Source: Terrisporobacter sp.
GTDB lineage: Bacteria; Bacillota_A; Clostridia; Peptostreptococcales; Peptostreptococcaceae
Length of the DNA: 60,563 nucleotides
Direction of reading: 5' to 3'
Assembly (NCBI GenBank): GCA_029851945.1
Contig: JARKUZ010000034.1
Coordinates: forward strand, 1-60,563
The notes beneath the pieces are model-generated. The model was not told where the DNA came from. It searched no databases and saw only the letters and a list, made by a program, of their open reading frames with translations. The translations under genes were made by a program, and so were the position numbers. Below are positions 7,397 through 17,122 of the stretch, piece by piece. How positions within the stretch are numbered: the first letter of the stretch is position 1; each line of letters opens with the position of its first letter.

Positions 7397-9370
7397 TTAT
7401 TGTACTTGCACCTTTGCTACTACTTTTTTGTCACTAGCTTTGTTTGATTTTATTTTTGATACTATAAATCCTATAGCTACTATTAATATTACAACTGATG
7501 CTGCAAATCCGTCTGCCATCTTACCATACATTATTATTGTACCAACTTGGTTAAATACCATAGCTACTATATATCCAACACTTAGTTGAAGTAATACAGA
7601 GTTTCTTAACCACTTTCCAGATCCCATTTCTGATCTCATAGCCCCTATTGCTGCGAAACATGGAGGAGTGAACAGATTGAACATCATAAATGCAAATGCT
7701 GCGATTGGAGTTATTCCCATTGTATCTTGAACTATATTAGCATTTACTAATTCAAAGTCTGCATTTATAGCAGCTCCCATAGAGTAAACTACAGCCAATG
7801 TTCCAACAACTTCTTCTTTAGCTATAAATCCTGTAATAGCTGCTGCTGCAAGTTGCCATACACCTATTCCTACTGGTATTAGTAAAAATGCAAATGGTGT
7901 TGCTATTCTTGCTAATATTGAAGTATCAACTGCATCTCCTACTAATTGGAAACTGAAGTTGAATGACGACATTATAAATACTACTGTATTACAAACTATT
8001 ATAATAGTACCTGCTCTCATCATAAAATCTTTTGCTGTTTCTATCATTTTAAAGAATGCTTTTTTGATACTTGGCATACCATACTGTGGTAATTCTATTA
8101 TAAAGTAATTTTTTATATTATCCGCTCCAGTTGCTTTCTTTAATAATAATCCCACACTTATTATAACTGAGAAAGCTATTAAATAAGTAATAGGGAATAA
8201 ATATGGATTATTTGGGAAAAATGCCGCTGTAAATAATGCTATTATTGGTATTTTAGCACCACAAGGAACAAATGGTGTAAGTAAAGCTGTTAAACGACGT
8301 TGTTTTTCATCTTTTATAGTTCTTGTAGACATAATTCCTGGTATAGAGCATCCATATCCTACTATCATAGGTATTATAGATTTTCCTGATAATCCTACCT
8401 TTCTAAATAATGGATCAAATATAAGCGCTATACGAGCCATAAATCCACTATCTTCTAATAATGATAATAAGAACATTAATACCATAACTAATGGAACAAA
8501 TCCAACTACTGCTCCAACTCCACCAATTATACCATCAGTTAATAGCGCATTTAAAAAGTCACTAGTTCCCATACTAGCTAACCACTCTGAAACACTACCT
8601 TGGAAAGTTTCTATATATCCTACTAAAGTATCTGCAACTAATGGTCCTAATTTATTTATAGATAAATCAAATATAAAACTCATTATTAATAAGAAAAGTC
8701 CAGTTCCTATTATAGGATTAGTTACGAAATTATCTACTTTATCTTCCAATGTTTCTTCATGCACTCTTATTATTCTATTTTCAACTTTATCTATTATATT
8801 ATTAACTATTTTAAATCTTTCTGTATCTTGTTCTTTTTCATCTTTTATTGTTGATAATTTTTCAAAAGTATTTACTTGTTTTTCTAATTTAGCTCTTTCA
8901 CATGATTGTATAATTAGAGTTTTTAATCCTTCATTCTTTGATGCAGATATTTCAACAACTTTACAGTTTAATTCTTTTTCTAATTTAACTATGTCTATCT
9001 CAGTTATAGATTTTGATATATCAATTTTATTTAATGCAACAACTACTGGTATACCAATTTCTAATAATTGTGTTGTAAAAAATAAACTTCTATTTAAATT
9101 TGTAGAATCTACCACATTTATTATAACATCAGGGTTTTCATTTTTTATAAAATCTGTTGTTATACTTTCTTCACTTGTATATGGTCTTATTGAATATGCA
9201 CCTGGTAAATCTATTATATCTATGTTATTACCTAAACTATTTTTTAGTTTTGATTCTTTTTTGCTAACTGTTACTCCGGCCCAGTTACCTACTGATTCTT
9301 GTTTTCCAGTAAGTGCATTATATAGTGTAGTTTTACCACTATTGGGATTACCCGTTAAAGCTATTTTCAT
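7397..9370 (-). CDS. feoB: Ferrous iron transport protein B
   Basis: FeoB imports Fe2+ across the cytoplasmic membrane. The N-terminal G-domain shows G1 GNPNSGKT (7-14), the switch I Thr in GVTV near 34, G3 DLPG (54-57) and G4 NKID (114-117). A helical linker covers about residues 170-220, followed by the membrane domain with two gate regions: GYGCSIPGIMSTRTIKDEKQRR with FVPCGAKIPI, and the later MFNLFTPPCFAAIGAMRSEMGS. At 657 residues it is of normal length. It starts 15 bases after feoA and is followed by the Cys-rich partner. Two Fur-like boxes before feoA point to iron repression. Confidence 0.97.
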   Translation of the reverse strand: MKIALTGNPNSGKTTLYNALTGKQESVGNWAGVTVSKKESKLKNSLGNNIDIIDLPGAYSIRPYTSEESITTDFIKNENPDVIINVVDSTNLNRSLFFTTQLLEIGIPVVVALNKIDISKSITEIDIVKLEKELNCKVVEISASKNEGLKTLIIQSCERAKLEKQVNTFEKLSTIKDEKEQDTERFKIVNNIIDKVENRIIRVHEETLEDKVDNFVTNPIIGTGLFLLIMSFIFDLSINKLGPLVADTLVGYIETFQGSVSEWLASMGTSDFLNALLTDGIIGGVGAVVGFVPLVMVLMFLLSLLEDSGFMARIALIFDPLFRKVGLSGKSIIPMIVGYGCSIPGIMSTRTIKDEKQRRLTALLTPFVPCGAKIPIIALFTAAFFPNNPYLFPITYLIAFSVIISVGLLLKKATGADNIKNYFIIELPQYGMPSIKKAFFKMIETAKDFMMRAGTIIIVCNTVVFIMSSFNFSFQLVGDAVDTSILARIATPFAFLLIPVGIGVWQLAAAAITGFIAKEEVVGTLAVVYSMGAAINADFELVNANIVQDTMGITPIAAFAFMMFNLFTPPCFAAIGAMRSEMGSGKWLRNSVLLQLSVGYIVAMVFNQVGTIIMYGKMADGFAASVVILIVAIGFIVSKIKSNKASDKKVVAKVQVQ

Positions 9371-9384
9371 TTTTTCATCTCCCT

Positions 9385-9597
9385 TTAAATTATTTCTATA
9401 GCTTCTGCTAAATCATTATCTATTCCGTACCTTCCGCCTTTTATATTAATTATCAAGTTTGAGTACATTTTTTTTACTATACTTATACTTTCACCTTCGA
9501 AACATCCTAATGTGAATAAGAATTTATTTATTTCTTCATTTCCTTTTATTGATTTAATTTTATATATAGTGCCCTTTTGGCCTTCTGGTAATTTCAT
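9385..9597 (-). CDS. feoA: Ferrous iron transport protein A
   Basis: A 70-residue SH3-like protein that binds FeoB in the cytoplasm and supports Fe2+ uptake. The fold pattern shows KGTIYKIKSIKGNEEI, LFTLGCFEGESISIVKK and YGIDNDLAEAIEI, the last being the usual family ending. It is the first gene of the feo operon, with a purine-rich GAGGTG ribosome site. A single copy is present, while some Clostridia carry two in tandem. Confidence 0.93.
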   Translation of the reverse strand: MKLPEGQKGTIYKIKSIKGNEEINKFLFTLGCFEGESISIVKKMYSNLIINIKGGRYGIDNDLAEAIEII

Positions 9598-9628
9598 TTT
9601 AGCACCTCTTTATTTTTATTATTGATTT

Positions 9629-9669
9629 TGATAATTATTATTGCTATACTTATATGATAGTTGTTCTCA
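9629..9669 (-). promoter_or_regulatory. Two Fur-like boxes upstream of feoA
   Basis: The sequences TGATAATTATTATTG (9629-9643) and TGATAGTTGTTCTCA (9655-9669) each match 12 of 14 positions of the 7-1-7 Fur palindrome TGATAATnATTATCA, the second read as TGAGAACAACTATCA on the other strand. They are spaced 26 bases apart, 32-72 bases before the feoA start, where they would overlap the promoter. Iron-dependent repression by Fur is the expected effect. Confidence 0.65.
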
Positions 9670-9868
9670 ATTGATTTGTCAATTTAATTATTAATTTTTT
9701 TCAGATGGTAAGTTTTTTTACAAACTCTATAAATTTCCAATCCATATAAAATTACTGCTATCATAAGTAAAACTACCATCAGTAAAGTTTAAAATTTTAT
9801 CTAAATGTATATACATTGTGCTTCTCAGTTTAACTTATCCTTTCACCATTATCTTCTTCAAAACAAAT

Positions 9869-9907
9869 AAAAAAAGCACCATTTCCTACAAAGAATACCG
9901 TGCTTTA
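9869..9907 (-). terminator. Terminator after the XRE regulator gene
   Basis: On the minus strand AAAGCAC pairs with GTGCTTT around a loop of about 20 bases, followed by a T-run. The bases from here back to the Fur boxes (9670-9868) hold no gene that I can see. Confidence 0.6.
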
Positions 9908-9926
9908 TATAAATAATTTATTTTCT

Positions 9927-10376
9927 TTATTTCTTTGTTTCTTCTAATATATAACCAATTCCCATACCTATAAAACAACCAGCTGAAGCCCATATAAAAT
10001 TACCTGTAATCATTCCAATTACTATTCCAATTATAAAACCACCGAACATTAAATCAATTCCTGCCTCATCTTCTTCACTGCATTTTTTTACATTATTAGA
10101 TTTTATATTATACAATTTTGTATCACTAGATGATTCAGTGGCTTCATTTATATCTTCACTTTTAGTATTATTTTCACTAATTATTAAGTCATCTAAAGTA
10201 ACATTAAATATATCTCTTAATAAAATTAGATTATCTATGTCTGGGTATGCTTTATTAGACTCCCATTTTGATATAGCTTGCCTAGATACATTTAACTTCT
10301 CAGCAAGTTGTTCTTGTGATAAATTATTTTCTTTTCTTAACTTCTTTATCTTATCGCATAAATTCAATGTAATCAC
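9927..10376 (-). CDS. XRE-family transcriptional regulator with membrane tail, 149 aa
   Basis: The first 62 residues are an XRE helix-turn-helix: IKKLRKENNLSQEQLAEKLNVSRQAISKWESNKAYPDIDNL. A polar linker (about 65-105) leads to two short hydrophobic segments (about 110-125 and 129-143) rich in Gly and Ile, so the protein is probably tethered to the membrane. This layout is common in Firmicutes with nearby exporters or stress genes. It lies alone between the feo operon and a deletion scar, so no target is evident. The start follows GAGGTG. Confidence 0.85.
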   Translation of the reverse strand: MITLNLCDKIKKLRKENNLSQEQLAEKLNVSRQAISKWESNKAYPDIDNLILLRDIFNVTLDDLIISENNTKSEDINEATESSSDTKLYNIKSNNVKKCSEEDEAGIDLMFGGFIIGIVIGMITGNFIWASAGCFIGMGIGYILEETKK

Positions 10377-10490
10377 CTCTGTTTTATTGTATATATATAT
10401 TCATTTTATATCAGTAACTGTATGGTTGCATTGTGTAAACTTCTAGTTGCATTTCTGATTTTATCTGTATTTTTATTAATAATTTCGTTC

Positions 10491-11015
10491 TTACTTTATT
10501 TTATGATTATCTAAAAAAATCTGAATCTGGCTACTATAAGTTTTAGTATCAAAAATATCATTAAATAAATCAAACTCTATAATACTATCAATACTTATAT
10601 TATTTTCTTCTATATAGTCAAATACTTTTTTTATACTTTCCTTCTTATTCTCTGTATTATAAACTATTGTTAAGTATCTACCTTCAGGCAAGACCTTTAT
10701 ATTTTTATCATTTTTTATATCTTTATATTCTTCGACTCCATTAAATACATATCTAGCTTCTAGGCTTCTATTATTATTTACATTATATATAACGCCTCTT
10801 TGTACAGATATTTTGATGTTCTTCTCTAATATCAACTTATCTAAATCAGAATAATAAAGTAATTCCTTCAAACTCCCTGCTTCCCTGCATGGTAAAACTA
10901 CTATATAACGTGTTTCAAAAAATTTAATTGATATTTCATTTTCATTTAGTATTTCTTTAGATGATTTTATACTGTCCCTTAGTGTATCTATATTTTCGAT
11001 TACTTTGTTCATCAA
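10491..11015 (-). pseudogene. MerR-family regulator remnant: effector domain without the DNA-binding part
   Basis: The frame (174 residues, apparent TTG/ATG starts near 11013) reads as the tail of the MerR dimerisation helix (NIDTLRDSIKSSKEIL) followed by a BmrR/GyrI-like effector-binding domain: KFFETRYIVVLPCREAGSL, then VQRGVIYNV and VLPEGRYLTIVYNT. The roughly 100-residue winged-helix domain expected in front is absent. The frame stops at a point where a divergent, equally truncated GNAT gene begins. This looks like a deletion that removed both 5' ends. A stand-alone effector-domain protein cannot be excluded, since a start codon is available. Confidence 0.7.
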
Positions 11016-11346
11016 AGAAAATTGTACTTTACTTGAAGAATTTTTAAAAATTCAAACTACGTATAAAGAAATTATAAAAGGTAAAGAAGACCAGTTCCAA
11101 GGTTGTATTCAGTTATTTGTCGTATCTAAAGAATCTAGAGGTCTTGGTGTTGGGAAAACTTTAGTTAAGTATTTATCTGATTATATGAAAAGTATGAATG
11201 TAAAATCTTTATACTTATTTACAGATAGTAGATGTAACTATGGATTTTACGATAGCCAAAATTTCAATAAATTGAACGAAAAACAAGTGTCGTTTGATTG
11301 TGTCGATGCTAAATTAGATATATTTTTATATGGGTATAAGTTTTAA
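11005..11346 (+). pseudogene. GNAT acetyltransferase remnant, C-terminal half
   Basis: The frame (113 residues from a TTG) contains the GNAT acetyl-CoA loop in the stretch IQLFVVSKESRGLGVGKTLV, with RGLGVGKTL as the motif A signature, and the late motif YLFTDSRCNYGFYDSQNF. The N-terminal strands of a normal 150-200 residue GNAT are missing. No convincing ribosome site precedes the TTG, and its first bases overlap the start of the truncated MerR-type gene on the other strand. I read it as the other side of the same deletion. Confidence 0.7.
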
Positions 11347-11362
11347 TTAAATTATCATATAC

Positions 11363-11402
11363 AAAAATAGCTACTAAGTTTTATAGCTTCGTAGCTATTT
11401 TC
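11363..11402. terminator. Hairpin terminator after the GNAT remnant
   Basis: AAATAGCTACTAAG pairs with CTTCGTAGCTATTT, with A/T runs on each side. It can serve the GNAT remnant on the plus strand. The following bases 11413-11440 carry a short sequence repeated at 17373-17398. Confidence 0.7.
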
Positions 11403-11553
11403 TCCTCTTTTCGAGGATTTCAATGGTGGATACGAATCTCAAGAATCATACCCACGATTATCCATCTTTATTTATTTTAATTTAAATATCTATTTATATT
11501 ATATATTATATTATAATTTCAAATAGCCCCCTCTATGATTAATACATGTGTAC

Positions 11554-12237
11554 TTATGCTCTCATTTTATCTTCTTCTAATAACTTTCCATCTTTTATAG
11601 TTATTACTTCATCTGCCATTTTAGCTATTTCATCATTATGTGTTATCATAACCAAAGTTTGATTAAATTCTTTAACACACATTTTTAAAATCTCCATTAC
11701 CTCATCTGTAGTTTTTGAATCAAGATTACCTGTAGGCTCATCTGCAAATATTATCTTAGGTTTGTTGCCAAGTGCACGAGCTATAGCAACCCTTTGTTGT
11801 TGTCCTCCTGACAGTTCATTTGGAAATTTGTTTATTTGTTTTTCTAATCCCAATTTATTTATTAAGCCATCAATGTACTTTTTATCTATTTTTCCACCAC
11901 TAAGCGAAATTGGAAGTACTATATTATCATAAACATTTATAACAGGTATTAAATTAAAACTTTGAAATATAAATCCAAACTCTTCTCTTCTTATCTTAGA
12001 TAACTTGTCATCATTTAAAGTATATAAATCTAAATCACCCATCATTACATTTCCAGAAGTAGGTTTATCAAGACCTGCTAGACAATGAAGTAATGTACTT
12101 TTACCACTACCACTTGCCCCTACTATTGCTGTAAATTTATGAGGCTGTATTTCTAAAGTTACTTCATCAATAGCTCTGACCTCATTATCATCTTTTCCAT
12201 ATATTTTATTTAAACTTAATGCTTTTAATTTTTTCAT
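11554..12237 (-). CDS. ABC transporter ATP-binding protein, 227 aa
   Basis: Complete LolD/MacB-type nucleotide-binding subunit. Walker [10 protein letters not shown] lies near residue 41, the Q-loop in [10 protein letters not shown] near 92, the signature [15 protein letters not shown] near 142, Walker B IIFADEP and the D-loop NLDSKT near 165, and the switch His in MITHND near 198. It lies 85 bases downstream of the permease at 12322-14898 on the same strand and would power it. The protein closely matches the truncated ATPase at the window start. Confidence 0.95.
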   Translation of the reverse strand: MKKLKALSLNKIYGKDDNEVRAIDEVTLEIQPHKFTAIVGASGSGKSTLLHCLAGLDKPTSGNVMMGDLDLYTLNDDKLSKIRREEFGFIFQSFNLIPVINVYDNIVLPISLSGGKIDKKYIDGLINKLGLEKQINKFPNELSGGQQQRVAIARALGNKPKIIFADEPTGNLDSKTTDEVMEILKMCVKEFNQTLVMITHNDEIAKMADEVITIKDGKLLEEDKMRA

Positions 12238-12321
12238 AATAGTCTCCTTATGTATAATTTATCTGTTAAGATATGTTCATATTAAGCTTATCTCAACGAT
12301 TTATATTATATTTTCAAATTG

Positions 12322-14898
12322 TTAATCATTTTGTGAAATTCCATCAGTTATTGATGTGCCTTCTATCTTGTCTTTAGATAAATATACGGCAACAAGCCCC
12401 ATAATTATAAAAATTGCAAATAATATAAGTATCTGATTCCAAGGAATACTATGTGGTATAGTCCTTTCAAATCCTCCTGCTATAAGTGTTTTATTAGCGC
12501 TTGCAATCCCCCAGTTATGATAAACTGTTGCAATTATAGCTCCTATTGTGGAGGCAACTATCCCATAAAACTCACTTTCAATTATTAGAATTTTTTTCAT
12601 ATCTTTAATACTCATTCCAAGGGCTCTTAATGTCGACATCTCTTTTCTCCTTGCAATGATATTACTTCTCATAATAAAAATACTATTCACAGAAAGTATA
12701 AGTAAAATTAAGCACTGATATATTACTGTAAGTCTGTCCTCTGAACTTTGTTGTGCTCCGTAAAATTTCATGTCTTCACCTTTACCACCTATTGATGAAA
12801 ATGCATAATCCTTTGTTAGTTTCTCTAATCTTTTTTCAACTGGGTATAACTCACCTTTTTGAGTCATTACATAAATCTTGTTATAATCCTTTTGATTTGT
12901 TAATTCTTTATAGTCATCCTCTCTAAATATTACCTGTGCTCCACCAGCATCAACATTCCCATCTTGAGCTGCTGCATAGACTTCTTTCATAATAGCACCA
13001 ACTTCAACCTTAATTGTTTCGTATTTTTTGATACCATCTTTATATACAGGTATTTTTATATCTATAATATCCCCCACCTTCACATCATCAATTACCTCTG
13101 CTTCAAATGAGTGGGTAACTAGTGATTGGGTATTATTTACTAGTATAACTTTTTTATACTTTCCTTCTTTATTATTTATTAAGTTTTTTCCTTCTTCAAT
13201 AAACGACTCTCTACTCTTTAACATCTCATCGCTATAACCTCTTATAATAAGCGGATATTCATTATTATACTCATCTTGAAATAATAAGACTCTTCTATTT
13301 AATTCATCTTGATAAGCTTTAGATATTTTATCTTTAGGAACAAAAATATATCCATTAGGATTATAAAAGTTTGGTTCTACACTTTTCACTCCTTTTATAT
13401 TTTTTATCTCTTCTATCATATTCTTATCAATTTTATAAAATAAACTTTCGGTACCGTAGGAGCTTCCACTTACTGTTTTATCTACACTTCCATAGGACAT
13501 ACCGAAGGAACCACCTGTTATTCCTTCCTCTATATTGGTATTTAATGTATCTTTCACTGCAAAACTAAATATAAACATTGTTCCAACCATGGTAATTGCA
13601 AGCATTGTTATGATAGTTCTAGATTTGTTTCTCCATACATTTCTCCTTGCAATACTTATAATCATACTTCCCTTTGTTATATTTGTTTTGATTCTCTTAG
13701 ATTTTGATTTTCTTTTATACTTCTCACTATTTTTTATTGAATCAATTATAGACATCTTCATAGCTTTTCTGACCACTATAAAACTACTTATAGATACAGA
13801 TAATGTTGAAACTATAAAAGAATAGATTATACTTGAAGCTCCTATTGTTAGCATAGAGCTATATCCATATACTAATCGAACTCCAATATATGATAATGTC
13901 GTTCCAAGTAACATCCCAATTAAAGTTCCTAAAACTATATATATAAGACTAAGATCTGTAAACATTATCTTAATTTTCTTCTTTGACATCCCAATTGCTC
14001 TCATAAGACCTACTTGTATTATCATATCTTGTAGTATAATATTGAAAATATTGTATATTACAATGCTAGATACAATTACTAAAAGAAGTATCTTTTTAAT
14101 ATTTTCTATATTATTAGTAGACATATACTTTAATTGTTTAGCTGTTGTAACTTCTGAATTTTCATGTAAATAGTCCCAACTAAGACCTAGCTCTTTTTCC
14201 ATTTTACTTACAAACTTAGATGTATTTTTTTCAGATTTAAGAAATATAGTTCCTTTATATGTATCTTTTGCTTTTATGGGAAGCTTAGCTTCTTCATATA
14301 TAAAAGCTTGAGTTCTAATACCTCCTATTGCACTGGATTTAGAACTATAATACTTATCCGATTTTTCAAGTACACCAACAATTTTAAATTTTTTATTAGC
14401 ACTATCAATTTGATTAGCCCCATTGTCGTCAACGTACTTATTCATCAACATTAAATCAATATTCTTATTTAATGGATCATTTATTCCCATTTGCTTTGCT
14501 GCTTCTTTTTCTATGACTATTTCTCCATCTTTTCTTGGTTCTCTTCCCTTCATCTTATAATTAAGAGAATTTATAAAACCTTCATCAAATGAATTTAAAT
14601 CAAGTTTAACACCATTTTCTTTATTAACTCCTTCAAGAAAATATTTAACCTTGCTACTTTTTTTTACTTCACTATCATTTTCTAGTTGTTTGACTTTATC
14701 TATATCAATCCCTTCAAACCATACTTGATAATTTCCATGCAAATCTTTTGCTTCTTGTATTTGAGAATCATATCCCGAATCCCTAATTACATTCATAGAG
14801 AAAATAAGCATCACTGAAAGTGCAATACTTGATAATAGTGCCACTGTTTTTCCTCTTTGTCTTTTCATATACGATATTGCTAGTTTAAGTGTAATCAA
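12322..14898 (-). CDS. FtsX/MacB-type ABC transporter permease, 858 aa
   Basis: Paralogue of the permease at 312-2876, with the same two-unit layout: an N-terminal TM segment, a large outside domain and three TM segments, then the same pattern again, with MIQVGLMRAIGMSKKKI and KEMSTLRALGMSIKDM as coupling loops. I choose a TTG start at 14898 because GGGAGG lies 6 bases before it. An ATG at 14934 sits in the T-run of a terminator and lacks a good site. The ATPase lies directly downstream and a kinase/regulator pair directly upstream. Unlike the first cassette, there is no lipoprotein or DUF3139-like gene. Confidence 0.9.
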   Translation of the reverse strand: MITLKLAISYMKRQRGKTVALLSSIALSVMLIFSMNVIRDSGYDSQIQEAKDLHGNYQVWFEGIDIDKVKQLENDSEVKKSSKVKYFLEGVNKENGVKLDLNSFDEGFINSLNYKMKGREPRKDGEIVIEKEAAKQMGINDPLNKNIDLMLMNKYVDDNGANQIDSANKKFKIVGVLEKSDKYYSSKSSAIGGIRTQAFIYEEAKLPIKAKDTYKGTIFLKSEKNTSKFVSKMEKELGLSWDYLHENSEVTTAKQLKYMSTNNIENIKKILLLVIVSSIVIYNIFNIILQDMIIQVGLMRAIGMSKKKIKIMFTDLSLIYIVLGTLIGMLLGTTLSYIGVRLVYGYSSMLTIGASSIIYSFIVSTLSVSISSFIVVRKAMKMSIIDSIKNSEKYKRKSKSKRIKTNITKGSMIISIARRNVWRNKSRTIITMLAITMVGTMFIFSFAVKDTLNTNIEEGITGGSFGMSYGSVDKTVSGSSYGTESLFYKIDKNMIEEIKNIKGVKSVEPNFYNPNGYIFVPKDKISKAYQDELNRRVLLFQDEYNNEYPLIIRGYSDEMLKSRESFIEEGKNLINNKEGKYKKVILVNNTQSLVTHSFEAEVIDDVKVGDIIDIKIPVYKDGIKKYETIKVEVGAIMKEVYAAAQDGNVDAGGAQVIFREDDYKELTNQKDYNKIYVMTQKGELYPVEKRLEKLTKDYAFSSIGGKGEDMKFYGAQQSSEDRLTVIYQCLILLILSVNSIFIMRSNIIARRKEMSTLRALGMSIKDMKKILIIESEFYGIVASTIGAIIATVYHNWGIASANKTLIAGGFERTIPHSIPWNQILILFAIFIIMGLVAVYLSKDKIEGTSITDGISQND

Positions 14899-14936
14899 AA
14901 TTTTACCTCCCTTTCTTGTACCAAATCCTCGCATAA

Positions 14937-14970
14937 AAAAATGCTACCTTCTTTGTATCAAAGGTAACAT
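14937..14970 (-). terminator. Terminator/attenuator between the second kinase gene and the permease
   Basis: On the minus strand ATGTTACCTT pairs with AAGGTAGCAT around a loop of about 10 bases and is followed by seven T. It lies between the kinase stop (15081) and the permease TTG start, so it ends or dampens read-through from the two-component genes. Confidence 0.8.
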
Positions 14971-15080
14971 TTCTAAAATTTTGATTCAATATAAGTCGTA
15001 CAAGTGGTATTTTTTTACCGACAACTAGCATACTAAGTCTTAATTTATAGTCTTATTGGATTAATAATCATATTAAATTT

Positions 15081-16418
15081 TTATTCAACTGGTATATGAA
15101 TAGTAGCTATAAATTTATTCTCACTATCCTTAATTTTTAATTCTCCGTCGTATTTTTTTATTGAAGATTTTATACTCTCAATTCCTATTCCATGAAGAAA
15201 TTTATCTTTTTTAGAAGTAAAAATCTTATTATTGTTAATTATTACTTTATTTGTTTTACTATTTTCACATCTAACTACATAATACCCTTTTATAAAAGTA
15301 CTTTTTATAGTTATATATTTTTCAATATTATTATCATCAATTTTGTTACATGCTTCTATTGCATTATCTATTAAATTTGAAAATATACTACTTATATCAA
15401 TCATCTCTATAAATTTACATTTACTAAAATCTATACCTACATTAAAATCTATATTATTTTCCATGCAATCTTTACTTTTTTCATATAAGATAATATCTAA
15501 AAGTACATTTCCTGTATTATAAATATTTTTAGTTCCTTTTACTTCATCTTCTATATTGTTAATATATTTATTTACTTCTTCACTACTATTTTTTAGAGCT
15601 TTTATATTTTCCATATGGTTGTTCATATCATGGTATACTTGTCTCATTTTTTCTTGTGAATCCTTAACCATTAAGTAGTATTTGTACTGCATATCTAATT
15701 TTTCGTTTACAAACTCTGCTTTAGCTTTTTCTTTTTCTGACTTTATAGAATTTAAAAATATAGATATTAACAATATATTTACTATAAGTAAAAGATAAGG
15801 AAATACATATCCCATAAAATCAGATATCTTAAGGGTATCTACGATATTATTATATTCAATATTATTTTTTATTATTAAGTTATATAAATCGCCTATTTTT
15901 GAAGTTGATATATTTAAAAATAATATTATAAGTATATTAACTATTACTGTTAAACTTATATATAAATAGTATTTCTTTTTATTATAAAGTTCTTGTAGCT
16001 TATCAAAAAAATAAACTCCGAAAAAAATAATTACAAAATTTATTCCTAGATTTAATACATGTATACATTCAATTACATAATTAAGCATTATAGATAAAAA
16101 CCAATAAATACTACATTCTATCAAAATATACACTAAACTATACATTACCGAATTAATAATAGATTTTCTTATATCAATTTGATAAATAGTTTTGCTAATC
16201 AAAAATAATACTAATACTATCCTAATTAAAGGTTGTAATACTACAATTCCAAAAGGTATACCCATTACAATTGAAACTACAGTTAATAGTAAAACTAATA
16301 TTACTTTCATATCAAATTTACATTTATAAACATAACCTATTTTATTCATTAACATTAAAAAGCAAGATATAAATATAAGCATATTAGTAGCACATAAAAA
16401 TCTATAAAAAACTAACAT
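15081..16418 (-). CDS. GHKL (AgrC-type) sensor histidine kinase, 445 aa
   Basis: Paralogue of the kinase at 4240-5622. About seven membrane segments fill the first 215 residues. The phospho-acceptor region reads MRQVYHDMNNHMENIKALK, followed by the N-box SNLIDNAIEACNK and GIGIESIKSSIKKYDGEL near the C-terminus. It overlaps the end of its LytTR regulator by 7 bases. The exporter genes follow on the same strand after a terminator, and control of that exporter is the likely role. The signal is unknown; no AgrD-like gene was seen. Confidence 0.92.
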   Translation of the reverse strand: MLVFYRFLCATNMLIFISCFLMLMNKIGYVYKCKFDMKVILVLLLTVVSIVMGIPFGIVVLQPLIRIVLVLFLISKTIYQIDIRKSIINSVMYSLVYILIECSIYWFLSIMLNYVIECIHVLNLGINFVIIFFGVYFFDKLQELYNKKKYYLYISLTVIVNILIILFLNISTSKIGDLYNLIIKNNIEYNNIVDTLKISDFMGYVFPYLLLIVNILLISIFLNSIKSEKEKAKAEFVNEKLDMQYKYYLMVKDSQEKMRQVYHDMNNHMENIKALKNSSEEVNKYINNIEDEVKGTKNIYNTGNVLLDIILYEKSKDCMENNIDFNVGIDFSKCKFIEMIDISSIFSNLIDNAIEACNKIDDNNIEKYITIKSTFIKGYYVVRCENSKTNKVIINNNKIFTSKKDKFLHGIGIESIKSSIKKYDGELKIKDSENKFIATIHIPVE

Positions 16419-17122
16419 AATTTCTCCTCTATCAAGTCAAAAAATTTATCTTTTGTCTCCTTAAATCGATACCTACTAATAGGTACTTCTTCCCCATTTT
16501 CAAGTATTGCAACATACTGTTTTATACTTTTTACATGCTCTAAATTAACTAAAAAGCTCTTGTGGCATCTAAAAAATCTACTACAATCTATCTCCTTTTC
16601 AATATTAATCATTGTACCATTTGTTTTATAGACTTCATTTAAAGTATGTATAGTTATAGTTTCTTTTTGCACTTCTACATATGTTATTTCGTTTATATTT
16701 AATTTAATCTGATTACCTTGTTCTTTTACCATAATATATTTATTTTTTATATCTACTTCTTTTATACAGTTTATTATATTTTCTTTTAAATTCTCATATT
16801 TTACTGGTTTTATTAAATATCTATAAGCCCTTACCTCATAACCTTCTAGTGCGTATTCTATTAATGATGTAATAAATATAATTTCTACTTTGTCATCTAA
16901 CACTCTAATTGTTCTTGCAGTGTCCATTCCATTAATTTGACCCATTTGTATATCTAATAAAAGTACATCCGTGTCTTTTGAATAGTTTTCAAGCAATTCT
17001 TCTCCTGAACTAAATATATCCACCTTATATTTAACAGCTAATCTCTCAAATATTTGATCTATATATATTTTTAGCAACTCTTGCTGTTCTTTTTCATCTT
17101 CACATATTGCAATTTTTATCAC
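16412..17122 (-). CDS. LytTR-family response regulator, 236 aa
   Basis: Receiver domain with EDE at 8-10, the phospho-acceptor D57 in VLLLDIQM and the Lys in RYLIKP, followed by a LytTR DNA-binding domain (FFRCHKSFLVNLEHV, VPISRYRFKETKDKF). I choose the GTG start at 17122, preceded by GAGGTGG at a spacing of 7 bases. The upstream ATG at 17143 overlaps that site. The first residues IKIAICEDEKE match the paralogue at 5616-6323, which supports this start. It is coupled to the kinase by overlap. Confidence 0.92.
   Translation of the reverse strand: MIKIAICEDEKEQQELLKIYIDQIFERLAVKYKVDIFSSGEELLENYSKDTDVLLLDIQMGQINGMDTARTIRVLDDKVEIIFITSLIEYALEGYEVRAYRYLIKPVKYENLKENIINCIKEVDIKNKYIMVKEQGNQIKLNINEITYVEVQKETITIHTLNEVYKTNGTMINIEKEIDCSRFFRCHKSFLVNLEHVKSIKQYVAILENGEEVPISRYRFKETKDKFFDLIEEKLC

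Noticed and set aside
14899..14934. ATG at 14934 as start of the second exporter permease
   Set aside because: It sits directly in the T-run of the upstream terminator and has no good ribosome site, while the TTG at 14898 has GGGAGG at proper spacing.
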